A stretch of 17,041 bases of DNA from Candidatus Moranbacteria bacterium CG23_combo_of_CG06-09_8_20_14_all_35_22 (lineage in GTDB: Bacteria; Patescibacteriota; Minisyncoccia; Moranbacterales; UBA2206), in NCBI GenBank assembly GCA_002772115.1, contig PCRW01000020.1, forward strand, positions 1 to 17,041. Direction: 5' to 3'. Positions 7,194-12,559 of this stretch are shown here, piece after piece. The translations under genes and the position numbers were made by a program. The notes under the pieces are model-generated. The model saw nothing but the letters and a program-made list of their open reading frames with translations. It did not search any database and had not been told where the DNA came from. Positions within the stretch are counted from its first letter, which is position 1. Every line of letters starts with the position of its first letter.

Positions 7194-7222
7194 ATGACAA
7201 CTGTCGTTAATTCTGCTAAAAT
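7194..7222 (+). promoter_or_regulatory. Promoter of the 7229 membrane-protein gene
   Basis: ATGACA (7194-7199) and TAAAAT (7217-7222) have a 17-base spacer, and the -10 is extended (TGCTAAAAT), identical to the hrcA -10. The predicted transcription start, about seven bases on, coincides with the ATG at 7229, so the message would be leaderless or nearly so. Confidence 0.65.
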
Positions 7223-7228
7223 ATAATA

Positions 7229-7969
7229 ATGAAAACAAAAATTACAAAATATATAATCGTAGGGCTAATCGTTATTTTTGGTACGGCTTCATGGCTATCG
7301 GTGGAGCGGGCGATTAATGTCGAAAATTCAAGTACTTGGCTGGTTCCGGCGATTTGGTTTTCGCTTTTTTATATTGTGTTAGCACTTGGCACAATTGTTG
7401 TTAAGGATAAAATTATTCTATTTCCATTTTTGGCGGTTGGTTTTTTCTCAAGTCTCATTTTTACTTTTTCTTTTTGGCATATTGCATTGCTGGTTTTTTC
7501 TTTTCTATTTGTATTTTTAGCTGTAGAAAGAATTGCCAAAGATACAAAATTAAATATTAAACTGGATATTGCTAAATCGGTGCGTACGGGAAAAACAATG
7601 TTGATTTTGGCGCTTTCAATTGCCATCACTTCGCAATATTATTTTGAGCTTAAAAACACTGACAAAATAAATATTATTCCAAAATTTGAAACGAGTGATG
7701 CGGTTTCGCAAATTTTGCCAATGATGTATCCTGATTTGAAAGAAGATGAAAAAAGCGATTTGACAGTGGACGAATTTATTTTGCAGATATCCAAACAAGG
7801 CGCAGATGGTATGCTGGGAAATATTTTAGAAAGCCAAGGGCTTAATGAAAAAAATATTGGCGTGAGCCAAGATCAAATGAAAAAAATAATTGAAAGTGAT
7901 CAAGATATGATTCTCAAAGAGGGTCGAGAAAATTTTAGCCAAATTGCCGGAATTCATTTGACTGGCTAG
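7229..7969 (+). CDS. Hypothetical multi-pass membrane protein, N-terminal part of an interrupted gene
   Basis: The family is not recognised by name. The 246 residues hold five likely membrane segments (about 6-24, 36-57, 62-80, 84-98 and 120-138) and then a soluble, acidic region containing DLTVDEFILQISKQG. The frame stops at a TAG (7967-7969) right after GIHLTG. Reading on in the same frame gives EKIADIFS, then TAA (7994-7996), then the ATG of the next ORF at 7997. The combined product would be a typical membrane protein with a soluble central domain and two further helices. It is therefore either a decaying gene or two genes made from one. Its own promoter lies directly upstream. Confidence 0.7.
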   Translation: MKTKITKYIIVGLIVIFGTASWLSVERAINVENSSTWLVPAIWFSLFYIVLALGTIVVKDKIILFPFLAVGFFSSLIFTFSFWHIALLVFSFLFVFLAVERIAKDTKLNIKLDIAKSVRTGKTMLILALSIAITSQYYFELKNTDKINIIPKFETSDAVSQILPMMYPDLKEDEKSDLTVDEFILQISKQGADGMLGNILESQGLNEKNIGVSQDQMKKIIESDQDMILKEGRENFSQIAGIHLTG

Positions 7970-7996
7970 GAAAAAATTGCGGATATTTTTTCTTAA

Positions 7997-8224
7997 ATGA
8001 TCAATGATAAGATAAATGAATTTTTTTCTAGAAATTTCAAAGAGGATAATTTGCTGTTCTTGCCTTTTATCGCATCAGTTATTCTTTTTTTGACAGTGGC
8101 GTTAATCGGATCTTTTTTGGGTTCGATTGCTGGGTATCTCACGGCTTTTATTTTTTGGCTACTTAGGAAAATTAAGCTCATCCAAATTTCTAAAGTGATG
8201 GTAGAAGCGGAAGTTATAGAATAG
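7997..8224 (+). CDS. Hypothetical membrane protein, C-terminal part of the interrupted gene
   Basis: These 75 residues contain two closely spaced membrane segments (about 20-38 and 40-57), then a basic stretch (LLRKIKLIQ) and a short acidic tail (KVMVEAEVIE). The ORF is in the same frame as the gene ending at 7969, only 27 bases upstream. Its ATG directly follows an in-frame TAA. No Shine-Dalgarno precedes it; translation could rely on coupling or read-through. From memory, tails of the type EKVxVExEVIE close larger membrane proteins in CPR genomes, which supports this being a detached C-terminus rather than an independent gene. Confidence 0.55.
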   Translation: MINDKINEFFSRNFKEDNLLFLPFIASVILFLTVALIGSFLGSIAGYLTAFIFWLLRKIKLIQISKVMVEAEVIE

Positions 8225-8242
8225 AAATTTTCTAGAGCTATA

Positions 8243-8269
8243 TTAGCACTCTGACCTAGAGATTGCTAA
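8243..8269. promoter_or_regulatory. Second CIRCE operator, upstream of dnaJ
   Basis: TTAGCACTC (8243-8251), nine bases, then GATTGCTAA (8261-8269). The left arm is perfect and the right arm has one change (T for G at 8263). It places dnaJ under HrcA, although dnaJ is not in the hrcA operon. Confidence 0.88.
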
Positions 8270-8291
8270 TTATTGTGAATGGGGGTATAAT
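8263..8291 (+). promoter_or_regulatory. dnaJ promoter overlapping CIRCE
   Basis: TTGCTA (8263-8268), a 17-base spacer, then a perfect TATAAT (8286-8291). The -35 lies inside the right arm of CIRCE, so HrcA would exclude RNA polymerase. The single CIRCE mismatch is what creates the TTG of the -35. The predicted start is near 8298, leaving a leader of about 67 bases. Confidence 0.7.
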
Positions 8292-8319
8292 TAGATGGTG
8301 GTTGGATAGCCACTTACTT

Positions 8320-8352
8320 TACGAATTACGAATTTATTACGAATATACTAAT
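8320..8352 (+). repeat. Dispersed AT-rich direct repeat, copy 1
   Basis: A 33-base tract built from ACGAATT words and ending in ATATACTAAT, in the dnaJ leader. It recurs at 15734-15766 with a single difference (ATTACGAAT here, ATTACAAAT there). Confidence 0.8.
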
Positions 8353-8364
8353 AAGAGAAAAAAT

Positions 8365-9468
8365 ATGGCAGAGGATTATTATAAAATATTAGGTGTTTCC
8401 AAGGCATCGTCGGATGATGAGATAAAAAAGGCCTATCGAAAGATGGCGCATCAATATCATCCCGACAAATCTGGTGGAGACGAGAAAAAATTCAAGGAAA
8501 TCAACGAAGCCTATCAGGTGCTTTCGGATAAATCTAAAAGACAGCAATATGATCAGTTCGGAAGGACTTTTGATCAAGGTGGTTTTTCAGGACAAGATGG
8601 ACAAGGATTTTCAGGTTTTGACTTTAGCGGTTTTTCTTCGGGAGAGGGAGGTTTTAGCAATTTCGATTTTGGCGAAACTGATTTTGAAGATATTTTTTCC
8701 AATATTTTCAGCGGAGGCAGTGGAAGAGGACGAAGAAAAAAACGCGGGTCAGATATTCAAGTGGATGTGGAGATAGATTTTTTTGAAATGGTGCGGGGCG
8801 CTAAGCGGAAAATAAATCTATATAAAAGTGCAGTGTGTGAAAGGTGTAATGGAACGGGCGGTGAACCGGGAGAAAACATAAAAACTTGCTCGACTTGCCG
8901 AGGCACGGGGCAAGTGCAAAAAACTGCTCGTAGTTTTTTTGGGTCATTTTCTCAAGTGACAATTTGTCCGGATTGTTTTGGCGCGGGAAAAAGCTATGAA
9001 AAGAAATGTTCCAAATGCGGAGGCGACGGAAGAGTGAAAAGAGAAGAAGAAATAGAAATCAATATTCCGGCGGGAATAATGAATGGCCAAACAATTTCTA
9101 TACAAGGCGCTGGCGAAGCGGGAGAGAAAGGCGCAAGAGCGGGAGATCTTTATATTTTGGTGCATGTTAAAAATCATAATAAATTTACTAGAAAAGAAAA
9201 TGACATTTTAAGCACGGAAGAAATTAGTTTTTCTTGTGCTGTGCTTGGTGGAGAAATTGAAATTGAAACAATTGAAGGTCAATTGATTTTGAAGATTTCA
9301 GAAGGAACACAATCAGGCGAAACATTTAGAATAAAGGGCAAAGGCGTGCCGGATATTCATGGTCGAGGACAAGGCAATCATTTGGTGAAAATAATTGTGC
9401 GCATTCCCAAAAAACTAACGCGCGAACAAAAAAGATTGATTGAAGAGTTGGAAAGAGCAGGAGAATGA
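8365..9468 (+). CDS. dnaJ: Chaperone DnaJ (Hsp40)
   Basis: DnaJ delivers substrates to DnaK and stimulates its ATPase. The 367 residues carry all type I parts. The J domain has HPD at 32-34. A Gly/Phe-rich linker spans about 66-118. Four zinc-binding CxxCxGxG repeats begin at C158, C175, C201 and C215. Two C-terminal substrate-binding beta domains start near 225. The reading frame stays open back to 8263, but that upstream part would start inside CIRCE and the promoter and does not resemble DnaJ. The ATG at 8365 (MAEDYYKILGV) is therefore the start. The preceding AAGAGAAAAAAT is at best a weak Shine-Dalgarno. It is separated from dnaK by about 1.9 kb but co-regulated through CIRCE. Confidence 0.97.
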   Translation: MAEDYYKILGVSKASSDDEIKKAYRKMAHQYHPDKSGGDEKKFKEINEAYQVLSDKSKRQQYDQFGRTFDQGGFSGQDGQGFSGFDFSGFSSGEGGFSNFDFGETDFEDIFSNIFSGGSGRGRRKKRGSDIQVDVEIDFFEMVRGAKRKINLYKSAVCERCNGTGGEPGENIKTCSTCRGTGQVQKTARSFFGSFSQVTICPDCFGAGKSYEKKCSKCGGDGRVKREEEIEINIPAGIMNGQTISIQGAGEAGEKGARAGDLYILVHVKNHNKFTRKENDILSTEEISFSCAVLGGEIEIETIEGQLILKISEGTQSGETFRIKGKGVPDIHGRGQGNHLVKIIVRIPKKLTREQKRLIEELERAGE

Positions 9469-9567
9469 CAGTTTGAGCAAAAAATGTTAAGATAAAAAAA
9501 ATAGCAAAGATATTTTTTGTATGAACAAAAAATTGCGGTCGCAAAAAATTGTTAATAATTAAAATAT

Positions 9568-9627
9568 CAAAAATATATATTTCGACATAAAAAAAGCTAT
9601 CGCATAAAATTTGTCGAAATATTTTTG
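9568..9627. repeat. Inverted repeat downstream of dnaJ
   Basis: ATATTTCGACA (9577-9587) pairs exactly with TGTCGAAATAT (9612-9622). The complementarity extends outwards (CAAAAATAT against ATATTTTTG) apart from a four-base insertion. A few T residues follow the right arm. It could be a weak terminator for dnaJ or an operator for the next gene. Nothing else is visible in 9469-9644. Confidence 0.5.
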
Positions 9628-9644
9628 AAACAAATATAAAAAAT

Positions 9645-10136
9645 ATGAATCCTGATTTATTGCTTTCTAGAATTGGAATCTCGCAAAATTTTATTCAGGA
9701 CGCTACCCTTTTAATAGTTATAATTTTACTGACGGTGGTTTTTGCTTTTTTGATTGGTCGCGGACGGCTTATTTCGGTTTTAGTTAGTTTTTATATATCC
9801 TTGGCGCTTTTGAATGTTTTTCCCAAAGAATATCTCAAGGATTATTCTTATGAACTGGGTTTATTTTTTATTCTGCTGATTTTGATCGCAATTTTTAGCA
9901 AGAGAATTTTTGGTGTTTATATTTCCAGTTCTGAATTTATGTGGCGTATTTTTGTGGTAAGTTTTCTGGAAGTGGTGCTGTTTTGTAGTATCGTTTTTTC
10001 AATTTTGCCGGAAAAAAAAGCGCTTGGCTATATTTCCCAAAACGCTTACGGATATCTAGTTTCTTCGCCGTATAATTTTCTTTGGCTAATCGCCCCAATA
10101 TTTTTTGTTTATCTTATTCGAAAAAGGCTGAATTAA
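9645..10136 (+). CDS. Hypothetical five-helix membrane protein
   Basis: I do not recognise the family. The 163-residue protein is almost entirely hydrophobic, with likely membrane segments at about 20-38, 42-58, 70-86, 100-120 and 144-158. It ends in a basic tail (LIRKRLN), suggesting an inside C-terminus. Short polar connections such as NVFPKEYLKDYSYE and LPEKKALGYISQNAYG contain no obvious catalytic residues. No signal peptide cleavage site is evident. It stands alone downstream of dnaJ and converges with the 535-residue minus-strand gene, leaving only three bases between their stop codons. Confidence 0.7.
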   Translation: MNPDLLLSRIGISQNFIQDATLLIVIILLTVVFAFLIGRGRLISVLVSFYISLALLNVFPKEYLKDYSYELGLFFILLILIAIFSKRIFGVYISSSEFMWRIFVVSFLEVVLFCSIVFSILPEKKALGYISQNAYGYLVSSPYNFLWLIAPIFFVYLIRKRLN

Positions 10137-10139
10137 TTT

Positions 10140-11747
10140 TTATTTTTCAGCGCCAAGATTTTTAAGTATTCTGTTTCCATTTTCTCCGACAATATAATAT
10201 CCGGAATAAACCCTCTTGTTAGTAGCGGGTTTTTTTATGGTGGGGAAATCAGCAGAAACATGCTTGAGTGTTCCATCAGAAACTAAAAAATCAAAAAGAA
10301 TTCGAGCTTTTTCATCCATAGATCCCGCAAAGTCCATTTCAATATTTGAGGAGCCGTATTCTTTTGGATTGTACGCATCTCCTATGAGAACTTTTGGAAT
10401 TTCCTCGGTAGTTATGTTCTTTTCCAGATACTGTTTTAGGGCTAAAATTATTTCTTCGTGGGTCATTTTTCCAGTCATTCGAGAAGCTAATTCAGTTGAT
10501 TGGTGCATTTCCATCAAAAAATGATTAGCCGCTCTTTCCAATCGCTCGTTTTCTTTGTGCTCTTTTTTTCTCAAGAAAATAATTTCAAAAGCAAAATAAT
10601 ATTTTCTTCTACTGGGGTGATAGAGTTTTATTTTGGCGGACATATTTTTGTAACCTTTGCCAGAGGCGGGATTCTTGTCTATTTTAATATTATCTAAAAT
10701 TCCTCTTTTTATTTTTTCTTCTCCTTTGGGAAAGTATTCGCTTAATTCTTTTTCGGAAAGATAATTTTTTTCTCTAAATTCTATTTGAACCACGGGATCT
10801 TTTTTCTTTTTGGCTTCTTCTTGAAGATCATACATGAGATCGAGAATTTTTTCTGTTTCCATATCATTATTAAAAATAAAACGAAAGCGCAAAAAATCAT
10901 CAGCAATTTTGAAAGCTTCCTTGGGATCTCTTAAATATTTCAAAAAAGTTCGCAAGCCTTCTTTGATTCCAATTTGCAATTCGGGAATAAAATAAGAAGA
11001 ACTTCCTGATTGTCCGATATTATTAAAAGAGCATCCTTTTACGGATTGATTTCGTTCAACCCATTCAAAAATTTTAAAAGTGTCAGTTTCATTATCTCGC
11101 AATATGTCCAAGGTAGTCGGTATATTGAGATTAGAAAGAATTCCTGATTCTGAATCTTTTTCTGGATTTCTTCCTAGTATAAAGCGAGAATGGTCAAGAA
11201 AAGTTTTGAAAGCATGACTTTTTTTTATCCGTTCCGAAACATAAGCAACGCTCAATATCCTGCAATGGGTTAGTCTTTCTGCTCCGGAAGCCGATTTTCT
11301 ATCTGGAGAAAAAAAATATTTAGTATTTTCTGGAATATTTTCAAGGGCTACTTTTTTGAAAAAAGCCATAATATCTTCAATATTATTGAAACCGTTAGAA
11401 ACTTTATTTTCAGCACTTTTTGAAAGCGAGAAACCTTTATCTATGCGAGGAGAAAGTATGTAGGGATTGCTTTTCAAAAAATCAACGGCATCCTTAAGAT
11501 TTTGAGAAAATTCTTCTAGGCCTTCTTGACTAATTTTACCATTCTCATCTTGAAGATTGAAAAATCTTGGCTCGAACCACTGTAAAAATTTTTCTTTATT
11601 TTCAATTAATTCTGCGGGTATAGCAAAAGAATCCAATGGTGTGAAATCAGGTTTTTCTTCGAGATTTTTTCCATTTATTTCTTCGAAATCAGGTTGAGTA
11701 TGAATATTTTCATAAGCCTGGTTAATTTTAAAATTGGGTTTTTCCAT
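10140..11747 (-). CDS. Hypothetical 535-residue protein with a possible RelA/SpoT-like nucleotidyltransferase region
   Basis: No domain is certain. There is no signal peptide or membrane segment, so it is probably cytoplasmic. Residues about 265-425 follow the order of landmarks in (p)ppGpp synthetase domains. A basic helix (LRTFLKYLRD) comes first, then a D-x-x-x-R-x-R strand (DDFLRFRFIF, D284, R287, R289). A Gly-Tyr loop resembling GYRSLH (KGYKNMSAKIKL, Y366) follows, then a glutamate-ending strand resembling EIQxRT (YYFAFEIIFLR, E388). Last is a helix with His (HFLMEMHQS, H415). The spacing between D284 and Y366 is longer than in RelA, and key residues are not all identical, so this is a fold-level suggestion only. 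The N-terminal 260 residues are unrecognised. It has its own promoter, divergent from the small-ORF unit. Confidence 0.75.
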   Translation of the reverse strand: MEKPNFKINQAYENIHTQPDFEEINGKNLEEKPDFTPLDSFAIPAELIENKEKFLQWFEPRFFNLQDENGKISQEGLEEFSQNLKDAVDFLKSNPYILSPRIDKGFSLSKSAENKVSNGFNNIEDIMAFFKKVALENIPENTKYFFSPDRKSASGAERLTHCRILSVAYVSERIKKSHAFKTFLDHSRFILGRNPEKDSESGILSNLNIPTTLDILRDNETDTFKIFEWVERNQSVKGCSFNNIGQSGSSSYFIPELQIGIKEGLRTFLKYLRDPKEAFKIADDFLRFRFIFNNDMETEKILDLMYDLQEEAKKKKDPVVQIEFREKNYLSEKELSEYFPKGEEKIKRGILDNIKIDKNPASGKGYKNMSAKIKLYHPSRRKYYFAFEIIFLRKKEHKENERLERAANHFLMEMHQSTELASRMTGKMTHEEIILALKQYLEKNITTEEIPKVLIGDAYNPKEYGSSNIEMDFAGSMDEKARILFDFLVSDGTLKHVSADFPTIKKPATNKRVYSGYYIVGENGNRILKNLGAEK

Positions 11748-11764
11748 AATGTTTTTATAAAATA

Positions 11765-11792
11765 ATTATAGCACAATTTATTTTTTTGACGA
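11765..11792 (-). promoter_or_regulatory. Promoter of the 535-residue gene
   Basis: On the minus strand, TCGTCA (11792-11787), a 16-base spacer, then a perfect TATAAT (11770-11765) with a TG extension (TGCTATAAT). The predicted start is close to 11758, about 11 bases before the ATG. The -35 occupies the same bases as the plus-strand promoter at 11786. Confidence 0.6.
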
Positions 11793-11814
11793 AATGCGGT
11801 TAGTGTGGTAGCAT
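11786..11814 (+). promoter_or_regulatory. Promoter of the small-ORF unit
   Basis: TTGACG (11786-11791), a 17-base spacer, then TAGCAT (11809-11814) with a TG extension (TGGTAGCAT). The predicted start is near 11821. The -35 is shared back to back with the divergent promoter. Confidence 0.65.
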
Positions 11815-11821
11815 ATTTCCA

Positions 11822-11869
11822 GCGTTGAAGTGGGCAATGGGGTTCGCTTTTCCTAAAATTAGGCGACGC
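11822..11869 (+). promoter_or_regulatory. Foldable 5' leader of the small ORF (possible three-way junction)
   Basis: GCGTTG (11822-11827) pairs with CGACGC (11864-11869). Inside this helix, AAGTG (11828-11832) pairs with CGCTT (11845-11849) and CCTA (11852-11855) pairs with TAGG (11860-11863). The three helices abut almost without unpaired bases at the junction. The sequence is much richer in G and C than its surroundings. It could be a cis-regulatory RNA. I cannot match it to a known riboswitch, and the folding was done by eye. Confidence 0.4.
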
Positions 11870-11909
11870 GCGGAAGAGGGTTTAAAAACAACAACTGAAG
11901 GGAGGGATA

Positions 11910-12077
11910 ATGCTGGAAGAAACTCTATCAGAAGAGCTTGAAGAAGAGTTGAGAGAAGTCCATCACAATATGGACAAGGCCAAAAAAAAGAACGACATAT
12001 GTTTATGGGCTAAGCTTTGCTCCGAAGCAAGGCGGTTGACCAAGAGCATATTTGATCTTAATTATTTTGGCATTTAA
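11910..12077 (+). CDS. Small hypothetical protein, 55 residues, in its own transcription unit
   Basis: The ORF reads MLEETLSEELEEELREVHHN at its start and ends LTKSIFDLNYFGI. Four lines of evidence make it real despite its size. The strongest Shine-Dalgarno in the window (GAAGGGAGGG) lies four bases before the ATG. A good promoter is at 11786. A perfect terminator follows 20 bases after the stop. Codon choice is less AT-biased than in the neighbours. The protein is predicted to be two amphipathic helices: an acidic one (2-20), then a basic and cysteine-containing one (21-50, CLWAKLCSEARRLTK, C31 and C37). It has no membrane segment and I recognise no family. It could be a small regulator, or the RNA itself could be the functional product. 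Confidence 0.7.
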   Translation: MLEETLSEELEEELREVHHNMDKAKKKNDICLWAKLCSEARRLTKSIFDLNYFGI

Positions 12078-12097
12078 AACCCTCTAACATGTTTACC

Positions 12098-12149
12098 CCC
12101 GGAATTGTAGTATTAGCTAAGCTACAATTCCGGGACTTTTTATTTTTTT
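12098..12149 (+). terminator. Strong intrinsic terminator of the small-ORF unit
   Basis: CCCGGAATTGTAG (12098-12110) pairs perfectly over 13 bases with CTACAATTCCGGG (12122-12134). The loop contains the palindrome TTAGCTAA. A T-rich tail follows (12137-12149). Confidence 0.93.
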
Positions 12150-12150
12150 A

Positions 12151-12178
12151 TTGACTAAAAAAAGGAGAGTGATATAAT
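12151..12178 (+). promoter_or_regulatory. Promoter of tRNA-Lys
   Basis: TTGACT (12151-12156), a 16-base spacer, then a perfect TATAAT (12173-12178) with a TG extension (TGATATAAT). The predicted start is about 20 bases before the tRNA. Confidence 0.8.
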
Positions 12179-12205
12179 GGAAAAGTTATTTTTTAGTATA
12201 AATAT

Positions 12206-12278
12206 GCGCTCATAGCTCAGTTGGTAGAGCAGTTGCCTTTTAAGCAAACGGTCCCAGGTTCGAATCCTGGTGGGCGCA
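12206..12278 (+). tRNA. tRNA-Lys (anticodon TTT)
   Basis: The acceptor stem is GCGCTCA/TGGGCGC with discriminator A12278. The D-arm is GCTCAGTTGGTAGAGC. The anticodon stem TTGC/GCAA closes the loop CTTTTAA with anticodon TTT. The T-arm contains GGTTCGAATCC. The length is 73 bases. No CCA is encoded, as in the tRNA-Gln of this window. Confidence 0.97.
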
Positions 12279-12284
12279 CAGTTG

Positions 12285-12312
12285 AAACCTCGTAAATTTT
12301 GCGGGGTTTTTT
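12285..12312 (+). terminator. Intrinsic terminator of tRNA-Lys
   Basis: AAACCTCG (12285-12292) pairs with CGGGGTTT (12302-12309) around a nine-base loop, with one G-T pair. The arm runs straight into a tract of six T residues. Confidence 0.85.
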
Positions 12313-12327
12313 GTTTTTTCGGATTTA

Positions 12328-12336
12328 TGATATACT
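12328..12336 (+). promoter_or_regulatory. Candidate extended -10 promoter upstream of the long hairpin and lipoprotein gene
   Basis: TGATATACT is an extended -10 (TATACT at 12331-12336). The -35 region is only a T-rich run from the tRNA terminator (TTTTTG at 12308-12313, 17-base spacing). The same arrangement, with a much better promoter, precedes the second hairpin copy near 16921. Confidence 0.45.
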
Positions 12337-12356
12337 TTAGTAAGAAAAAATGAGAC

Positions 12357-12506
12357 CACTGAAGAATATTATTTTTGAGGTTTATCCTGTTTGAGGATGT
12401 CGCATTTCTCCAAAACTTTGGCTTATCAGCCGTTGATCGGGGGCAAAAGTTTTGGCAAGAAATTCGACATCCGAGGTGTAAACCGAAAAAATAATATTCT
12501 TCAGTG
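12357..12506 (+). repeat. 150-base imperfect palindrome, copy 1 (structured RNA or miniature element)
   Basis: The outer arms at 12357-12384 and 12479-12506 are complementary at all but about two of 28 positions; they start CACTGAAGAAT and end ATTCTTCAGTG. An inner pair follows: GGATGTCG (12395-12402) with CGACATCC, then CATTTCT..CCAAAACTTTGG against CCAAAACTTTTGCC read in reverse. A small local hairpin ATCC-TGTTTGA-GGAT lies near 12384-12398. The element sits between the tRNA-Lys terminator and the lipoprotein gene and would form most of that gene's leader. The left half recurs at 16966. Confidence 0.75.
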
Positions 12507-12559
12507 ATTTGAAAAAATAAATAGCCTTTTTTAGAAATAATAAATTTTTACACTAACTT

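Noticed and set aside
7967..7996. Stop-codon reassignment (TAG or TAA read as sense)
   Set aside because: TAA and TAG end other intact genes in this window, such as dnaK, grpE and the dockerin-like gene. Local decay or splitting is simpler.
8263..8364. N-terminal extension of dnaJ starting at 8263
   Set aside because: It would begin inside the CIRCE operator and cover the promoter. DnaJ family alignment starts at the ATG at 8365.
9326..9544. Minus-strand ORF at the end of dnaJ
   Set aside because: It is the antisense of a conserved dnaJ region, with no ribosome site or recognisable product.
10216..10697. Plus-strand ORFs within the 535-residue gene
   Set aside because: They are antisense shadows without ribosome sites, while the minus-strand frame is long, has a promoter and encodes a coherent protein.
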